DNA of 64,000 nt, taken from contig NZ_JANHDP010000008.1 of assembly GCF_024494695.1 (NCBI RefSeq), positions 1 to 64,000 of the forward strand, in the 5' to 3' direction. Positions 36,945 through 45,617 of the stretch are shown here, piece after piece; the first letter of the stretch is position 1, and each line of letters opens with the position of its first letter. Source of the DNA: Natronoarchaeum rubrum (GTDB lineage Archaea > Halobacteriota > Halobacteria > Halobacteriales > Natronoarchaeaceae). The notes beneath the pieces were generated by a model. That model was given only the letters and a program-made list of their open reading frames with translations. It was not told where the DNA came from and made no database searches. The position numbers and the translations under genes are program-made.

Positions 36945-37352
36945 ATGGCCGGCGGGACGTACACGCTCCTGATCGAACTTCCCGAAGCGATCGCGCCGTC
37001 GATCGGCGCGTTGGGATCGCAGCCGCTCGATCCGGGCTGGTACGCCTACACCGGGTCCGCGCTGGGAACCGGGGGCTTCTCCCGGGTCGATCGCCACCGT
37101 CGCGTCGCGGCGGGCGAGCACGACGTGCGACACTGGCACGTCGATTATCTCCTCGGCCACGACGCCACAGCGCTCCGGGACGTCGTCCGCGCGCCGGGCG
37201 CCGACGTGGAGTGTGCCGTCGCGAGCGAACTGCCCGCCAGTCCGGTCGCGGGCTTCGGGGCCTCCGACTGCGACTGTGAGGCCCACCTCGCGTACGCGGC
37301 CGACGAAGCCGAGCTTCGGCGCCAGGTCGAGGCGGCGTACGCCGACCGCTGA
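36945..37352 (+). CDS. DUF123 (GIY-YIG-like) nuclease-family protein
   Basis: 135 residues. The domain is recognised by LDPGWYAYTGSALG (a GIY-YIG-like beginning), VDRHRRVAAGEHDVRHWHVD and the end FGASDCDCEAHLAY. In other archaea it is found alone or fused to endonuclease III, suggesting DNA repair. The catalytic Arg and Glu of GIY-YIG enzymes are not clearly conserved in this branch. It follows the amphi-Trp gene after a single base. Confidence 0.87.
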   Translation: MAGGTYTLLIELPEAIAPSIGALGSQPLDPGWYAYTGSALGTGGFSRVDRHRRVAAGEHDVRHWHVDYLLGHDATALRDVVRAPGADVECAVASELPASPVAGFGASDCDCEAHLAYAADEAELRRQVEAAYADR

Positions 37353-37416
37353 CGGCGCCCCGTACTCCGACAAACCGATGGCTTAAACGTGGGTGAGTTC
37401 GTTCGTCCGGGTGCGT

Positions 37417-37500
37417 GCGAGGGTAGCCAAGCCCGGAAACGGCGGCGGACTCAAGATCCGCTCCTGTAGAGGTCCAAGGGTTCAAATCCCTTCCCTCGCA
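37417..37500 (+). tRNA. tRNA-Leu (anticodon CAA)
   Basis: 84-base class II tRNA. The acceptor GCGAGGG pairs with CCCTCGC plus discriminator A; anticodon stem GCGGA/TCCGC with loop CTCAAGA gives CAA; a long variable arm (about TCCTGTAGAGGT) and T-arm AAGGG/CCCTT with TTCAAAT are present. There is no intron. A TTAAAC box at 37383-37388 is the likely promoter. Its last 21 bases are repeated exactly 102 bases downstream. Confidence 0.95.
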
Positions 37501-37602
37501 TCGCCGCGAGGCGCACGAACGCGCCGAGCGAGATGCACAGAGGGAGGGATTGAACGAGAGGGCGGCTTCGCCGACCGCGTAGTTCAAATCCCTTCCCTCG
37601 CA
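37501..37602 (+). repeat. tRNA-Leu trailer element with duplicated tRNA 3' end
   Basis: The last 21 bases of the tRNA (37480-37500) reappear at 37582-37602. Between them: a GCCGCGAG box, a CGAGCGA box, an inverted near-copy of the T-arm/acceptor (about 37538-37555, AGGGAGGGATTGAAC), then a small hairpin CGGC-TTC-GCCG. The inverted and direct T-arm copies can pair into a long stem. The tRNA-Thr trailer at 55066-55169 has the same order. Confidence 0.75.
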
Positions 37603-37615
37603 CTGGCAACAGTGC

Positions 37616-37636
37616 GGCAAGACGGAGCGTCTTGCC
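37616..37636 (+). repeat. Perfect hairpin with three-base loop
   Basis: GGCAAGACG and CGTCTTGCC pair fully around GAG, just after the tRNA-derived repeat. A smaller CACTG/CAGTG hairpin precedes it at about 37601-37614. Either could end the tRNA-Leu transcript. Confidence 0.6.
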
Positions 37637-37724
37637 CTCGCAAACTTCTCACACTTCTACTTCCGTAGCGACGGCGGCGTCGACCCGCGGGACCGCTAAG
37701 TGGTCTCAGCCCCAACCGCAGTCG

Positions 37725-38144
37725 ATGACGGAGTCCGACGACCCGACGGCGATCCGGTCGATCGCCGTCCGCGGCGACGACCTGGCCGCGGCGCTCGAAG
37801 CCGAGATGCGAAGCGGCGGCGACGCCGTGCTCCGGATCACGCCGCCCTTTAGCGGGCGGATGCGAGCCCGGCTCCACGTCCCGGGAGAGGACACCTACGA
37901 CGCGCCGGCGCCGATCCACGTCGGTCCACGAGAACTGGTCGACGAGCCGCCCGCGTATCCCGAACCGGCGGAGACGGAGGACGCCCTGCGCGCCGATCCC
38001 GACGCCGAATACACCCGCGAGCGCCACCGCGAACGCCATCGGGATGCCGTGGCGGCGTGGCGCGAGGCGGTCCGCGAGTGCGTCGTCGACGAGGTGACGC
38101 TGGCGACCGACGACGAGCACCGGGTCGCGGTTTCGGTTCTGTGA
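37725..38144 (+). CDS. Haloarchaeal hypothetical protein
   Basis: 139 residues, soluble, acidic. Reads AIRSIAVRGDDLAAALEAEM, then AVLRITPPFSGRMRARLHVP, and a charged helix ERHRERHRDAVAAWREAVRE before a final beta strand. The arrangement suggests a small alpha/beta domain that may bind nucleic acid or a cofactor, but no family is confidently named. ATG at 37725 has a CTAAGTG box 28-34 bases upstream, like several other genes here. Confidence 0.72.
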   Translation: MTESDDPTAIRSIAVRGDDLAAALEAEMRSGGDAVLRITPPFSGRMRARLHVPGEDTYDAPAPIHVGPRELVDEPPAYPEPAETEDALRADPDAEYTRERHRERHRDAVAAWREAVRECVVDEVTLATDDEHRVAVSVL

Positions 38145-38513
38145 GCGCGGCCGTACGTCGGGCGCGGATGGGGCCGGCACGACCCGCCGAGACTGCATGA
38201 TCCTGCGCGTGGCGCCGTGACAGCTGTAGTAGCTGTTCCCCGGCGGACGTGTCGTCGCGACCACGAGTCATCGCGCGTGGATACCGAGTCGACCGAGGCA
38301 TCCTGGCTTTCGACAGGATCTGATTCGTCGAAGCGAGGGCGACCGGCGCGAGCTCGTCCAGTCCGCCGACTTACGGTCAGATCGCGTACCGGTAACCCTG
38401 GAACACTGTCGCCGGTCGCCTCGCTACCGGCGAGTGTCACGACAAACGATACACGTTGATTATCTAATCGCTCTTCGAATACGATTTTGAACGGGAGTGT
38501 GGGATGTCAACTC
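38145..38513. other. Intergenic stretch without recognisable gene
   Basis: 369 bases. No frame with halophile-like composition was found. It holds an ACAGCT/AGCTGT hairpin near 38219-38235 and, just before the next gene, an ATTTTGAA stretch about 29 bases before GTG 38514 that could be its promoter. Confidence 0.5.
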
Positions 38514-39569
38514 GTGACAGACGAAGATCAGACGCTCGACTTCACGCGCAGGAACGCGATGAAAGTCGGCGGCGGCGTCGTCGCCGGCGGGTTGGCGATC
38601 GACCCCGAAGGGTGGTTCACCGACGACTTCGACGTCGATCAGATGCAGGAGGTAGAGCTCGAACCCGAGGGGCTACAGTACCTCTCGATCGAACAGGCCG
38701 AGCTGGTCCACGCGATGACGGCGCGCATCTATCCCTCGGACGAGAACGGACCGGGCGCGCCCGAGGCGGGCGTGGTGTACTTCATCGACCGCCAGCTCAA
38801 CGACGCCTGGGGGCGAGGAGAGCGATGGTACATGGAAGGTCCGTTCGCGGGCGTCGATCCGACGGCGCCGTTCGTCGGCGACGCCGAACCCGCCGAGCCG
38901 GACGTCGAGGTTTCGTTCGCGAATCAGGAACCCAGCGCCACGCAGGGCTGGCAGTTCCCGATGTCGCCCGCGGAGACCTACGAGTTCTCGCTGGACTACG
39001 TCGAACAGTACTGCCAGAACGAGTACGGGTCGAGCTTCGTCGACCTCGATCCCGGCCAGCAGGACGCCGTGCTCGAAGCGCTCGAGAGCGGCAACGTCGA
39101 CACGTTCCGCGGGATCACGCCGGACGCGTTCTTCTCGATGCTGCGCCAGAACACGCTCGAAGGGATGTTCGCCGACCCGATGTACGGCGGCAACCGCGAG
39201 ATGGTCGGCTGGCGGCTGAAGAACTTCCCCGGAACGCCGGGCGCGCTCGGGAGCTACCGGGACATCATCGACCAGGAGGCGTACGTCGCTCCCGACGAGT
39301 TCCGCTCGATCGCCGACGACGTCGACCAGGTGGCCGACCTCGGCCCGACCGGCGGCGTCGATCCGGCGGGCGGCAACGTGTCCGGCGGCGGCAACGCATC
39401 GGGCGGTAACGTCTCGGGCGGCGACGACACGACCGGCGGTGACGCGAACGCGTCCGAGGGCACCGACGCGTCGGAGGGGGGTAACGCATCGAGCGGCAAC
39501 AGTACCGGAGACGGCGGCGGGAGCGACGGCAACGTCGCGGGCGAGCGCGGCGCGGGCCACTCGCACTGA
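38514..39569 (+). CDS. Gluconate 2-dehydrogenase subunit 3-type protein, Tat-exported
   Basis: 351 residues from GTG 38514. A twin-arginine signal (FTRRNAMKVGGGVVAGGLAI) starts the protein; the body matches subunit 3 of membrane flavoprotein dehydrogenases (LSIEQAELVHAMTARIYPSD, GAPEAGVVYFIDRQL, FFSMLRQNTLEGMFADPMYG, GNREMVGW). The last 75 residues are Gly/Asn/Ser/Thr-rich with six or more N-glycosylation sequons (NVS, NAS, NST), a glycosylated tail. It precedes the flavoprotein gene by 88 bases; in this family the subunit 3 Tat signal carries the folded flavin subunit across the membrane. Confidence 0.87.
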   Translation: MTDEDQTLDFTRRNAMKVGGGVVAGGLAIDPEGWFTDDFDVDQMQEVELEPEGLQYLSIEQAELVHAMTARIYPSDENGPGAPEAGVVYFIDRQLNDAWGRGERWYMEGPFAGVDPTAPFVGDAEPAEPDVEVSFANQEPSATQGWQFPMSPAETYEFSLDYVEQYCQNEYGSSFVDLDPGQQDAVLEALESGNVDTFRGITPDAFFSMLRQNTLEGMFADPMYGGNREMVGWRLKNFPGTPGALGSYRDIIDQEAYVAPDEFRSIADDVDQVADLGPTGGVDPAGGNVSGGGNASGGNVSGGDDTTGGDANASEGTDASEGGNASSGNSTGDGGGSDGNVAGERGAGHSH

Positions 39570-39657
39570 TCGACGCCGACGGCGCCGGTGCGAGGGGGAT
39601 CGAGCGATCGAACGCCGCGCTGCCGGACTGCAGCGCACCACGGATCGAACAACACAG

Positions 39658-41421
39658 ATGGTACAACAACTCGATCCGGTCGACGTCGTGACGGTCGGCG
39701 TCGGCTGGACCGGCGGCATCGTGGGGAAAGAACTCTCGGAGGCGGGCTATCAGGTCGTCGGCCTGGAGCGGGGCGGCGAGGTGACGACCGAAGACTTCCT
39801 GACGGTCCACGACGAGCTGGGGTACGCGCTCCGGTACAAGCTGATGCAGGACCTCTCGAAGGAGACGATCACCTTCCGGAACAACGTCGACCAGACGGCG
39901 CTGCCGATGCGGCGGTACGGCGCCTTCCTGCCCGGGACGGGCGTCGGGGGCGCGGGCGTCCACTGGAACGGCCAGACCTGGCGCTTCCTGCCCTACGACT
40001 TCCAGATCCGCTCGCTGACGCTCGACCGCTACGGGCAGGATGCGATTCCCGACAACATGCTCCTTCAGGACTGGGGGATCACCTACGAGGAGCTGGAACC
40101 GTACTACGACGAGTTCGAGTACATGGCCGGCATCTCGGGCGCGGCCGGGAACCTGCAGGGCGAGACCCAGGAGGCGGGTAACCCCTACGAGGGCGCCCGA
40201 GCCCGGGACTACCCGCTCCCGCCGATGGAGACGCCGCCGTCGCTCGAACGGTTCATCGACGCGACGAACAACCTCGGGTACGAGCCGTTCATGGCGCCCT
40301 CGGCGAACCTCTCGGAGGAGTACACCAACTCCGACGGCGTCGAGTTGGGGGCCTGCCAGTACTGCGGCTTCTGCGAGCGCTTCGGTTGCGAGTGGGGCGC
40401 CAAGTCCTCGCCGATCATCACCGTCCTGCCGGTCGCCCAGCAGACCGGCAACTACGAACTCCGGACGCACTCGAACGTCGTCGAACTGATGTACGACGAG
40501 AACGCGGGCCGAGTGACCGGCGTCAGGTACGTCGACGAGCAGACCGGCGACGTGTACGAACAGCCGGCCCGATCGGTCGCGCTGACCGCGTACGTGCTCA
40601 ACAACGTTCGGCTGCTCTTGCTGTCGGGGATCGGCGAACCGTACGACCCCGAGACCGGCGAGGGCGTCGTCGGGAAGAACTACTGCTACCAGAACTTCCA
40701 GGCCAGCGCGACCGGCTTCTTCGACGAGCAGTTCAACCTCTACATGGGCGCCGGAGCGCTCGGCGCCGCCATCGACGACTACAACGGCGACAACTTCGAC
40801 CACTCCGACCTGGACTTCCTCCACGGCGGCAACGTCGCGATCTCCCAGACGGGCGACCGACCGATCGTCAACAATCCCGTCCCGGAGGGCACCCCGTCGT
40901 GGGGGTCGGAGTTCAAAGCGCAGAGTCTGGAGAACAACCACAGCACGCTCTCGATCGCCGCGCAGGGCGCGGTGATGCCGTTCCGGCGCAACTACCTCGA
41001 TCTGGATCCCACCTACACCGACCAGTACGGTAACCCGCTCTTGCGGATGACGTTCGACTGGCGACCGCAGGACCGGAATCTCGTCGAGCACATCGGCCCC
41101 CAGCTGGAGGAGATCATGCAGGAGATGGGCGCCGAAACCGTCGAGGCCAACACGTCGCTGGAGGGCAGTTTCGACATCGTCCCTTACCAGTCGACCCACA
41201 ACACCGGCGGGGCGATCATGGGCTCGGACCCCTCCCAGTCGGTCGTCAACACGTATCTCCAGTGCTGGGACGCGGAGAACCTGTTCATCCCGGGCGCCTC
41301 GGCGTTCCCGCACAACAGCGGCTACAACCCGACCGGCACCGTCGGCGCGCTGGCCTACCGGGCCGCCGAGGGGATGCAGCAGTATCTGGAGAACCAGCAG
41401 ATGCTGCGCGCCCCGGTGTAG
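39658..41421 (+). CDS. GMC-family flavoprotein dehydrogenase (sugar or gluconate type)
   Basis: 587 residues. The FAD fold opens VVTVGVGWTGGIVGKELSEA (about 10-30) and continues to LERGGE. Typical GMC elements include GTGVGGAGVHWNGQTWRF (FAD contact) and, at the C-terminus, YQSTHNTGGAIMGSDPSQSV and HNSGYNPTGTVGALAYRAAE with the active-site His and Asn. A Cys-rich segment, ACQYCGFCERFGCEWGAKSS (about 235-255), is characteristic of membrane-bound gluconate/sorbitol dehydrogenases. It lacks its own signal and is expected to ride out with the Tat-carrying subunit 3. No cytochrome c subunit gene follows, so electrons must pass to another acceptor such as halocyanin or quinone. Confidence 0.9.
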   Translation: MVQQLDPVDVVTVGVGWTGGIVGKELSEAGYQVVGLERGGEVTTEDFLTVHDELGYALRYKLMQDLSKETITFRNNVDQTALPMRRYGAFLPGTGVGGAGVHWNGQTWRFLPYDFQIRSLTLDRYGQDAIPDNMLLQDWGITYEELEPYYDEFEYMAGISGAAGNLQGETQEAGNPYEGARARDYPLPPMETPPSLERFIDATNNLGYEPFMAPSANLSEEYTNSDGVELGACQYCGFCERFGCEWGAKSSPIITVLPVAQQTGNYELRTHSNVVELMYDENAGRVTGVRYVDEQTGDVYEQPARSVALTAYVLNNVRLLLLSGIGEPYDPETGEGVVGKNYCYQNFQASATGFFDEQFNLYMGAGALGAAIDDYNGDNFDHSDLDFLHGGNVAISQTGDRPIVNNPVPEGTPSWGSEFKAQSLENNHSTLSIAAQGAVMPFRRNYLDLDPTYTDQYGNPLLRMTFDWRPQDRNLVEHIGPQLEEIMQEMGAETVEANTSLEGSFDIVPYQSTHNTGGAIMGSDPSQSVVNTYLQCWDAENLFIPGASAFPHNSGYNPTGTVGALAYRAAEGMQQYLENQQMLRAPV

Positions 41422-41455
41422 ATCCCCGAACTCGCGAGTCGGTTCGAGGGCGGCG

Positions 41456-41560
41456 GCGTCGCGGTGCGGTCGGCGTCGTGTCGACCGGTCAGCGGCGTCG
41501 CGGTGCGATCGGCGTCGTGCCGACCGGTCAGCGGCGTCGCGGTGCGATCGGCGTCGTGAC
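41456..41560. repeat. 39-base tandem repeat, 2.7 copies
   Basis: Units begin at 41456, 41495 and 41534 (third partial), differing by one or two bases. The unit starts GCGTCGCGGTGCGATCGGCG. 39 is a multiple of three, so frames stay open through it on both strands, but no gene is supported. It lies between the flavoprotein and the DUF7282-like gene. Confidence 0.9.
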
Positions 41561-41687
41561 GACTCGTCGACAGTTGGCCATCCATCGGCGTCCCCGGTTC
41601 GGGAGAGAATCCAGAGCGGGCGCTCGTCGACGCGAATCGGCAGCGAAAAAGAGCGTCGAAAGCGCGGAGAGGGCCGAAAACGCCGGG

Positions 41688-43781
41688 TTACCGGCGGGAC
41701 CGCAGGGCGATCAGGCTCGCGCCCAGCAGCGAGAGCGCGGCGACCGCGACGCCGAAGCCGGGGCTGCCGTCCGAGTCGGCGTTCTCGTCGTCCGAGCTGT
41801 CAGTATCGTCCATCCCGCTGGAGTCGTCCATGTCGTCAGACTCGTTCATCCCGTCCGATTCGTCCATTCCGTCGGAGTCGTCCATCCCGTCCGACTCGTT
41901 CATGTCGTCGTCCATGCCACCGGACGCCATCACCGACGCGTCGGCGACGATGGCACCGCCGTTGGCGGTGTAGGGACCGTCGGCGCTACCTTCGTCCTCG
42001 ACGAAGTCGTACATCTCGTCACCGTCGGTGTCCATGTGGGGCATCGCGACCGCGACGCCGTCTTCCTCGTAGGGGCTGTCGAGACTGATCTCGACGTCCT
42101 CGTGGGTGCCGGGCGCGAGGTACTCGCTGGTGCCGCGGACGCTGTCGAACACGGCGCCGTCGAGAACCGTCGCGTCGTGGATCGTGACGAAGCCGCCGTC
42201 CGAGAGCGTGACGGAGTCGACGACGATCGTGCCGTCGCTCTCCTGATCGCTGATCGAGACTGCGGCCGGAACGCTCACCGTTCCGGCGTCGACGACCGCG
42301 CCGCCGTCGGCGGTGAAGGGACCGTCGGCGCCGCCCTCGCTCTCGACGAAGTCGTACATCTCGTTGTCGTTCGAGTCCGTGTGAGGCATCGCGACGAGCG
42401 ACCGCGTCTCGGTGATCGGCTCGTCGAGCGTGACGGTCACGTTCGCGTGGTGGCCCGCTTCGAGGTACTCGCTCGTGCCGATCACGCTGCCGAACGTTTC
42501 GCCGGCGAACAGGCTGGAGTCGTGGATCGTCACGAACCCGCCCTCGGAGAGATCGACGTCCTCGACGACCACGGCGGTGCCGTCGGACGTCTGGTCGGCG
42601 AGCGAGACCGAGGCCGAGACGGTGACCATCCCGGCGTCGACGACCGCGCCGCCGTCAGCGGTGTAGGGGCCGTCGGCGCCGCCCTCCTCGGCGACGAAGT
42701 CGTACATCTCGTTGCCGTTCGAGTCCATGTGAGGCATCGCGACGAGCGTGCCGTCCTCGGTCAGCGGGTCGTCGAGGGCGACCGTCACGTCGTGGTGCAG
42801 CCCGGGCGCGAGGTACTCGCTGGTGCCGCGAACGCTGTCGAACACCGCGCCGTCGTTGATCGAGGAGTCGTGCATCGTGACGAAGCCGCCCTCGGGCACG
42901 AACACCTGCTCGACGGTGACGTGGTTGCCGCCCGAGGCCTGGGCGTCGAAGGTCGCACTCGCCTCGGTCTGGAGCGTTGCGCTCGCGGTGTCGACGATCG
43001 CGCCGTCGCCGTCGACGTAGGGACCATCGGCGCCGCCTTCGTCCTCGACGAAGTCGTACATCTCGTTGTCGTTCGAGTCCGTGTGAGGCATCGGGATCAC
43101 GGTCGCGTTCTCCGACAGTTCGTCGTCGAGGTGAACGCGCACGTTCTCGTGGTGGCCCGCTTCGAGGTACTCGCTGGTACCCCGGACGCTCGCGAACGTC
43201 TCGCCGTCGAGCAGGCTCGCGTCGTGGATCGTCACGAAGCCGCCCTCGGAGAGTTCGACCGAATCGACGACGATCGAGCCGCCGTCGGTTGGCTGGTCGG
43301 AGATCGACACCGTGGCCGAGACCGTCACGTTCGCGCTCGCCACGACGGCGCCGCCGTCGGCGGTGTAGGGGCCGTCGGCCTGGCCGTTGCTGGAGACGAA
43401 CGTGTACGCGCGGTCGCCGTCGGTGTCGCGGTGGGCCATCGCGGTGAGCCGCTCGTCCTCGTTCAGCGAGTCCGCGAGCGTGACCGTCACGTTCTCGTGG
43501 GTGCCCGCTTCGAGGTACGCGCTCGTGCCGGCGACGCTACCGAACGTCTCGCCGTCGGCGAGGCTGCTATCGTGGATCGTCACGAAGCCGCCGTCGGGGA
43601 GCGTCACCTCGTCGACGGTGACCGTCGTACCGCCGGAGGTCTGGTTGGCGAACGTCACCGACGCCGCGTGATCCGAGGTTGCCGTTGCTGTATCTCCCGC
43701 CGCTGCGGGCGCCGCGCCGACCAGCCCGATGCTGGTCGTCACGACGACGATCATCAGTGCCGCGGTGATGCGTTGCCGCAT
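41688..43781 (-). CDS. Exported five-repeat DUF7282-like surface protein with PGF-CTERM
   Basis: 697 residues. Sec signal (RITAALMIVVVTTSIGLVGA, cleaved about residue 27), then five repeats of about 112 residues. Each contains a variant of GGFVTIHDSSL, SVRGTSEYLEAG.H, MPHTDSNDNEMYDFVE and GGADGPYTADGGAVVD. These match the haloarchaeal DUF7282 domain, recalled rather than checked. An acidic Met/Asp/Ser linker (MDDSDGMDESDGMNESDDMD, about 620-670) leads to SPGFGVAVAALSLLGASL, an archaeosortase signal. The Asp-rich loops suggest calcium binding. A CTTTAAATAC box about 25 bases upstream predicts a leaderless message. Function is unknown; surface coat or adhesin is inferred. Confidence 0.88.
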   Translation of the reverse strand: MRQRITAALMIVVVTTSIGLVGAAPAAAGDTATATSDHAASVTFANQTSGGTTVTVDEVTLPDGGFVTIHDSSLADGETFGSVAGTSAYLEAGTHENVTVTLADSLNEDERLTAMAHRDTDGDRAYTFVSSNGQADGPYTADGGAVVASANVTVSATVSISDQPTDGGSIVVDSVELSEGGFVTIHDASLLDGETFASVRGTSEYLEAGHHENVRVHLDDELSENATVIPMPHTDSNDNEMYDFVEDEGGADGPYVDGDGAIVDTASATLQTEASATFDAQASGGNHVTVEQVFVPEGGFVTMHDSSINDGAVFDSVRGTSEYLAPGLHHDVTVALDDPLTEDGTLVAMPHMDSNGNEMYDFVAEEGGADGPYTADGGAVVDAGMVTVSASVSLADQTSDGTAVVVEDVDLSEGGFVTIHDSSLFAGETFGSVIGTSEYLEAGHHANVTVTLDEPITETRSLVAMPHTDSNDNEMYDFVESEGGADGPFTADGGAVVDAGTVSVPAAVSISDQESDGTIVVDSVTLSDGGFVTIHDATVLDGAVFDSVRGTSEYLAPGTHEDVEISLDSPYEEDGVAVAMPHMDTDGDEMYDFVEDEGSADGPYTANGGAIVADASVMASGGMDDDMNESDGMDDSDGMDESDGMNESDDMDDSSGMDDTDSSDDENADSDGSPGFGVAVAALSLLGASLIALRSRR

Positions 43782-43954
43782 ACTCCGACAGTCGAAGAGG
43801 TATTTAAAGTCGATTTCCCGAACTGTCACCCAATTTCGTTCGTATTCCGTTCCAAAACGCGTGCAGTGGCCATCTATGCGGCGATATCGATATCGGGGTG
43901 ACGAGCGAACGGAGTATAAAAAGCGACCGCGAACGACCGGTGGACCGGCGAGAC

Positions 43955-44263
43955 TCAGTCCCAGGTGACCCACGCCAGGATCGCCAGGCCGATCGTCTGG
44001 CTCACGTGCAACAGCATCTGGGCGCGCCAGACGATCGGCGGGACGGCGGAGCTGTGCCACCAGGGCGAGAGGTCCGGATGGACGAGGTAGAAGTACAGGT
44101 TCAGCAGGTTCTGGGTGAGCAGGAACGCGGCGAACAGCAGCAGTCCGAGCGTGTGCTTCGAGCGGAACTGCAGGTAGTTGCGGCCCCAGACGTAGCCCAG
44201 CGCCAGCAGCAGCGCTACGTTCGCGAAGACCGCAACGCGCACCACGTCGACCCAGAGCGTCAT
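43955..44263 (-). CDS. Small three-helix membrane protein
   Basis: 102 residues. Helices: VVRVAVFANVALLLALGYVW, HTLGLLLFAAFLLTQNLLNL and AQMLLHVSQTIGLAILAWVT. The loop between the second and third carries HPDLSPWWHSSAVPP. Function unknown, but a winged-helix regulator gene ends 55 bases upstream on the same strand, an arrangement frequent in haloarchaea for small membrane protein/regulator pairs linked to halocyanin-type electron transfer or sensing. ATG 44263 chosen as the first residue of the conserved first helix. Confidence 0.72.
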   Translation of the reverse strand: MTLWVDVVRVAVFANVALLLALGYVWGRNYLQFRSKHTLGLLLFAAFLLTQNLLNLYFYLVHPDLSPWWHSSAVPPIVWRAQMLLHVSQTIGLAILAWVTWD

Positions 44264-44318
44264 CTGTCCACCTCTATCCATCCAGCCCGGTTATACTCTT
44301 TCCCAAATTCGTCCATAG

Positions 44319-44594
44319 TTAGTTCACCTGTTCGAGGATCTGTTCGACGGTGTCCCAGTGGTGGCGCGCTCGGTCGGTCGGCAGATAGATCGCGCCGTAG
44401 TCCTCGCCGCTCTTCTCGACGATCTCGTTGTCCCGCAGGACATCGAGGTGGTGGCGGACCGTCTTGTAGTCCAGTTCGAGGTCCTCGGCGAGCTGGTTGG
44501 CGTTACGGGGCCGGTCGTCGATCGCCCGGAGAATCCGCGCGCGATTCGCTCCGCCCCGAGTACCCGTAAACACGTACCACAGGACGGCCTCCAT
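44319..44594 (-). CDS. ArsR-like winged-helix transcriptional regulator
   Basis: 91 residues. Winged helix: GTRGGANRARILRAIDDRPR, NANQLAEDLELDYKTVRHHL (helix-turn-helix) and DVLRDNEIVEKSGEDYGAIY (wing). The ATG at 44594 (MEAVLWYVF) is supported by a CTATTACAA box about 27 bases upstream, giving a leaderless transcript; the longer frame from 44636 overlaps that promoter. Probably autoregulates and controls the membrane protein that follows. Confidence 0.9.
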   Translation of the reverse strand: MEAVLWYVFTGTRGGANRARILRAIDDRPRNANQLAEDLELDYKTVRHHLDVLRDNEIVEKSGEDYGAIYLPTDRARHHWDTVEQILEQVN

Positions 44595-44734
44595 TGGTAG
44601 TCTGGTGGATTGCGACCCTTGTAATAGCATCGACACAGGCAGTCGTTCGACAGGTAACGGAGTCGAGACATCCGGGGCGGTGGCCGGATGCCGCCATCGA
44701 CGCCCCTAACTGCCGCCGCGGCGGTACTCGACGC

Positions 44735-45523
44735 ATGGATATCGACGATCCCGCCAGCGTCGCCGAGCGCGCCGCCCGCGCGGGCGGCGAGACGGCCGCC
44801 GAGACGTTCCGCGGTCGGCTCGACGTCGAGACGAAATCGAACGAGGCCGACCTCGTCACGCAGGCCGACCGCGCAGCACAGCGGGCTGTGCTCACCGAAC
44901 TGCGCGATGCCACCCCGGACGTGCCGATCGTCGCCGAAGAAGCGGACGCTCGAAAGGAGGTGCCCGCGGAGGGACCGGCGTGGATCGTCGATCCGATCGA
45001 CGGCACCGCCAACTACGTGCGAGGCGTCCAGTTCTGGGCGACCAGCGTCGCCGCCGTCGAGGACGGCGAGCCAGTCGCCGCGGCGAACGTGCTCCCCGCA
45101 CTCGGCGACGCGTACGTCACGGACGGCTCGACCGCACGAATGAACGGCGAGCCCGTCTCGGTCAGCGAGCGCTCGAACCCGGCGGCGTTCGCCGTCGCGC
45201 TGACGATGTGGTGGGGCTTCACCGAGGAGGGTAGCTACGGCGACACGATCGCCCGTCTCGGCGAGCGCTTCGGCGACCTGCGGCGCATCGGCGCGGCCCA
45301 GCCGACACTCTCGCTGGTCGCGTCGGGCGCGCTCGACGCCGCGGCGACGCCGATCCCGCCGAATCCGTGGGACGCCGTCGCCGGGGTCGGGCTCGTGCGG
45401 GCGGCCGGCGGCGTCGTCACCGACGTCCACGGCGACCGCTGGACGGTCGATAGCGAGGGACTGGTGGCGTCGAACGGCCGCGCCCACGATCGGCTGGTCG
45501 ACGCCGTCGGCGGCGAGAACTGA
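44735..45523 (+). CDS. Inositol monophosphatase-family phosphatase
   Basis: 262 residues. Metal-site motifs are complete: EE near residue 70 (VAEEADARKE), WIVDPIDGTANYV (DPIDGT, about 84-95) and WDAVAGVGLVRAAGGVVTDV (WD, about 213). The family dephosphorylates inositol phosphate, fructose 1,6-bisphosphate or NADP; in archaea dual IMPase/FBPase activity is common, so a role in gluconeogenesis is possible. The ATG at 44735 has a CCCTAACT stretch about 30 bases upstream. Confidence 0.92.
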   Translation: MDIDDPASVAERAARAGGETAAETFRGRLDVETKSNEADLVTQADRAAQRAVLTELRDATPDVPIVAEEADARKEVPAEGPAWIVDPIDGTANYVRGVQFWATSVAAVEDGEPVAAANVLPALGDAYVTDGSTARMNGEPVSVSERSNPAAFAVALTMWWGFTEEGSYGDTIARLGERFGDLRRIGAAQPTLSLVASGALDAAATPIPPNPWDAVAGVGLVRAAGGVVTDVHGDRWTVDSEGLVASNGRAHDRLVDAVGGEN

Positions 45524-45617
45524 GCGGGTCGGCCTCTCGATCCGGACGCCGTCGGCTCGTGCGCGTCGCGTACCCGAGACCGGAACGCTGAAACCCCGCG
45601 CATACGGGCACTCCTGT

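Noticed and set aside
37501..37602. Integrated prophage or plasmid between the tRNA-Leu end repeats
   Set aside because: Only 81 bases separate the copies, with no integrase gene in the window.
41262..43901. An 879-codon frame opposite the DUF7282-like gene
   Set aside because: Antisense shadow of the five repeats; starts inside the flavoprotein gene and lacks a promoter.
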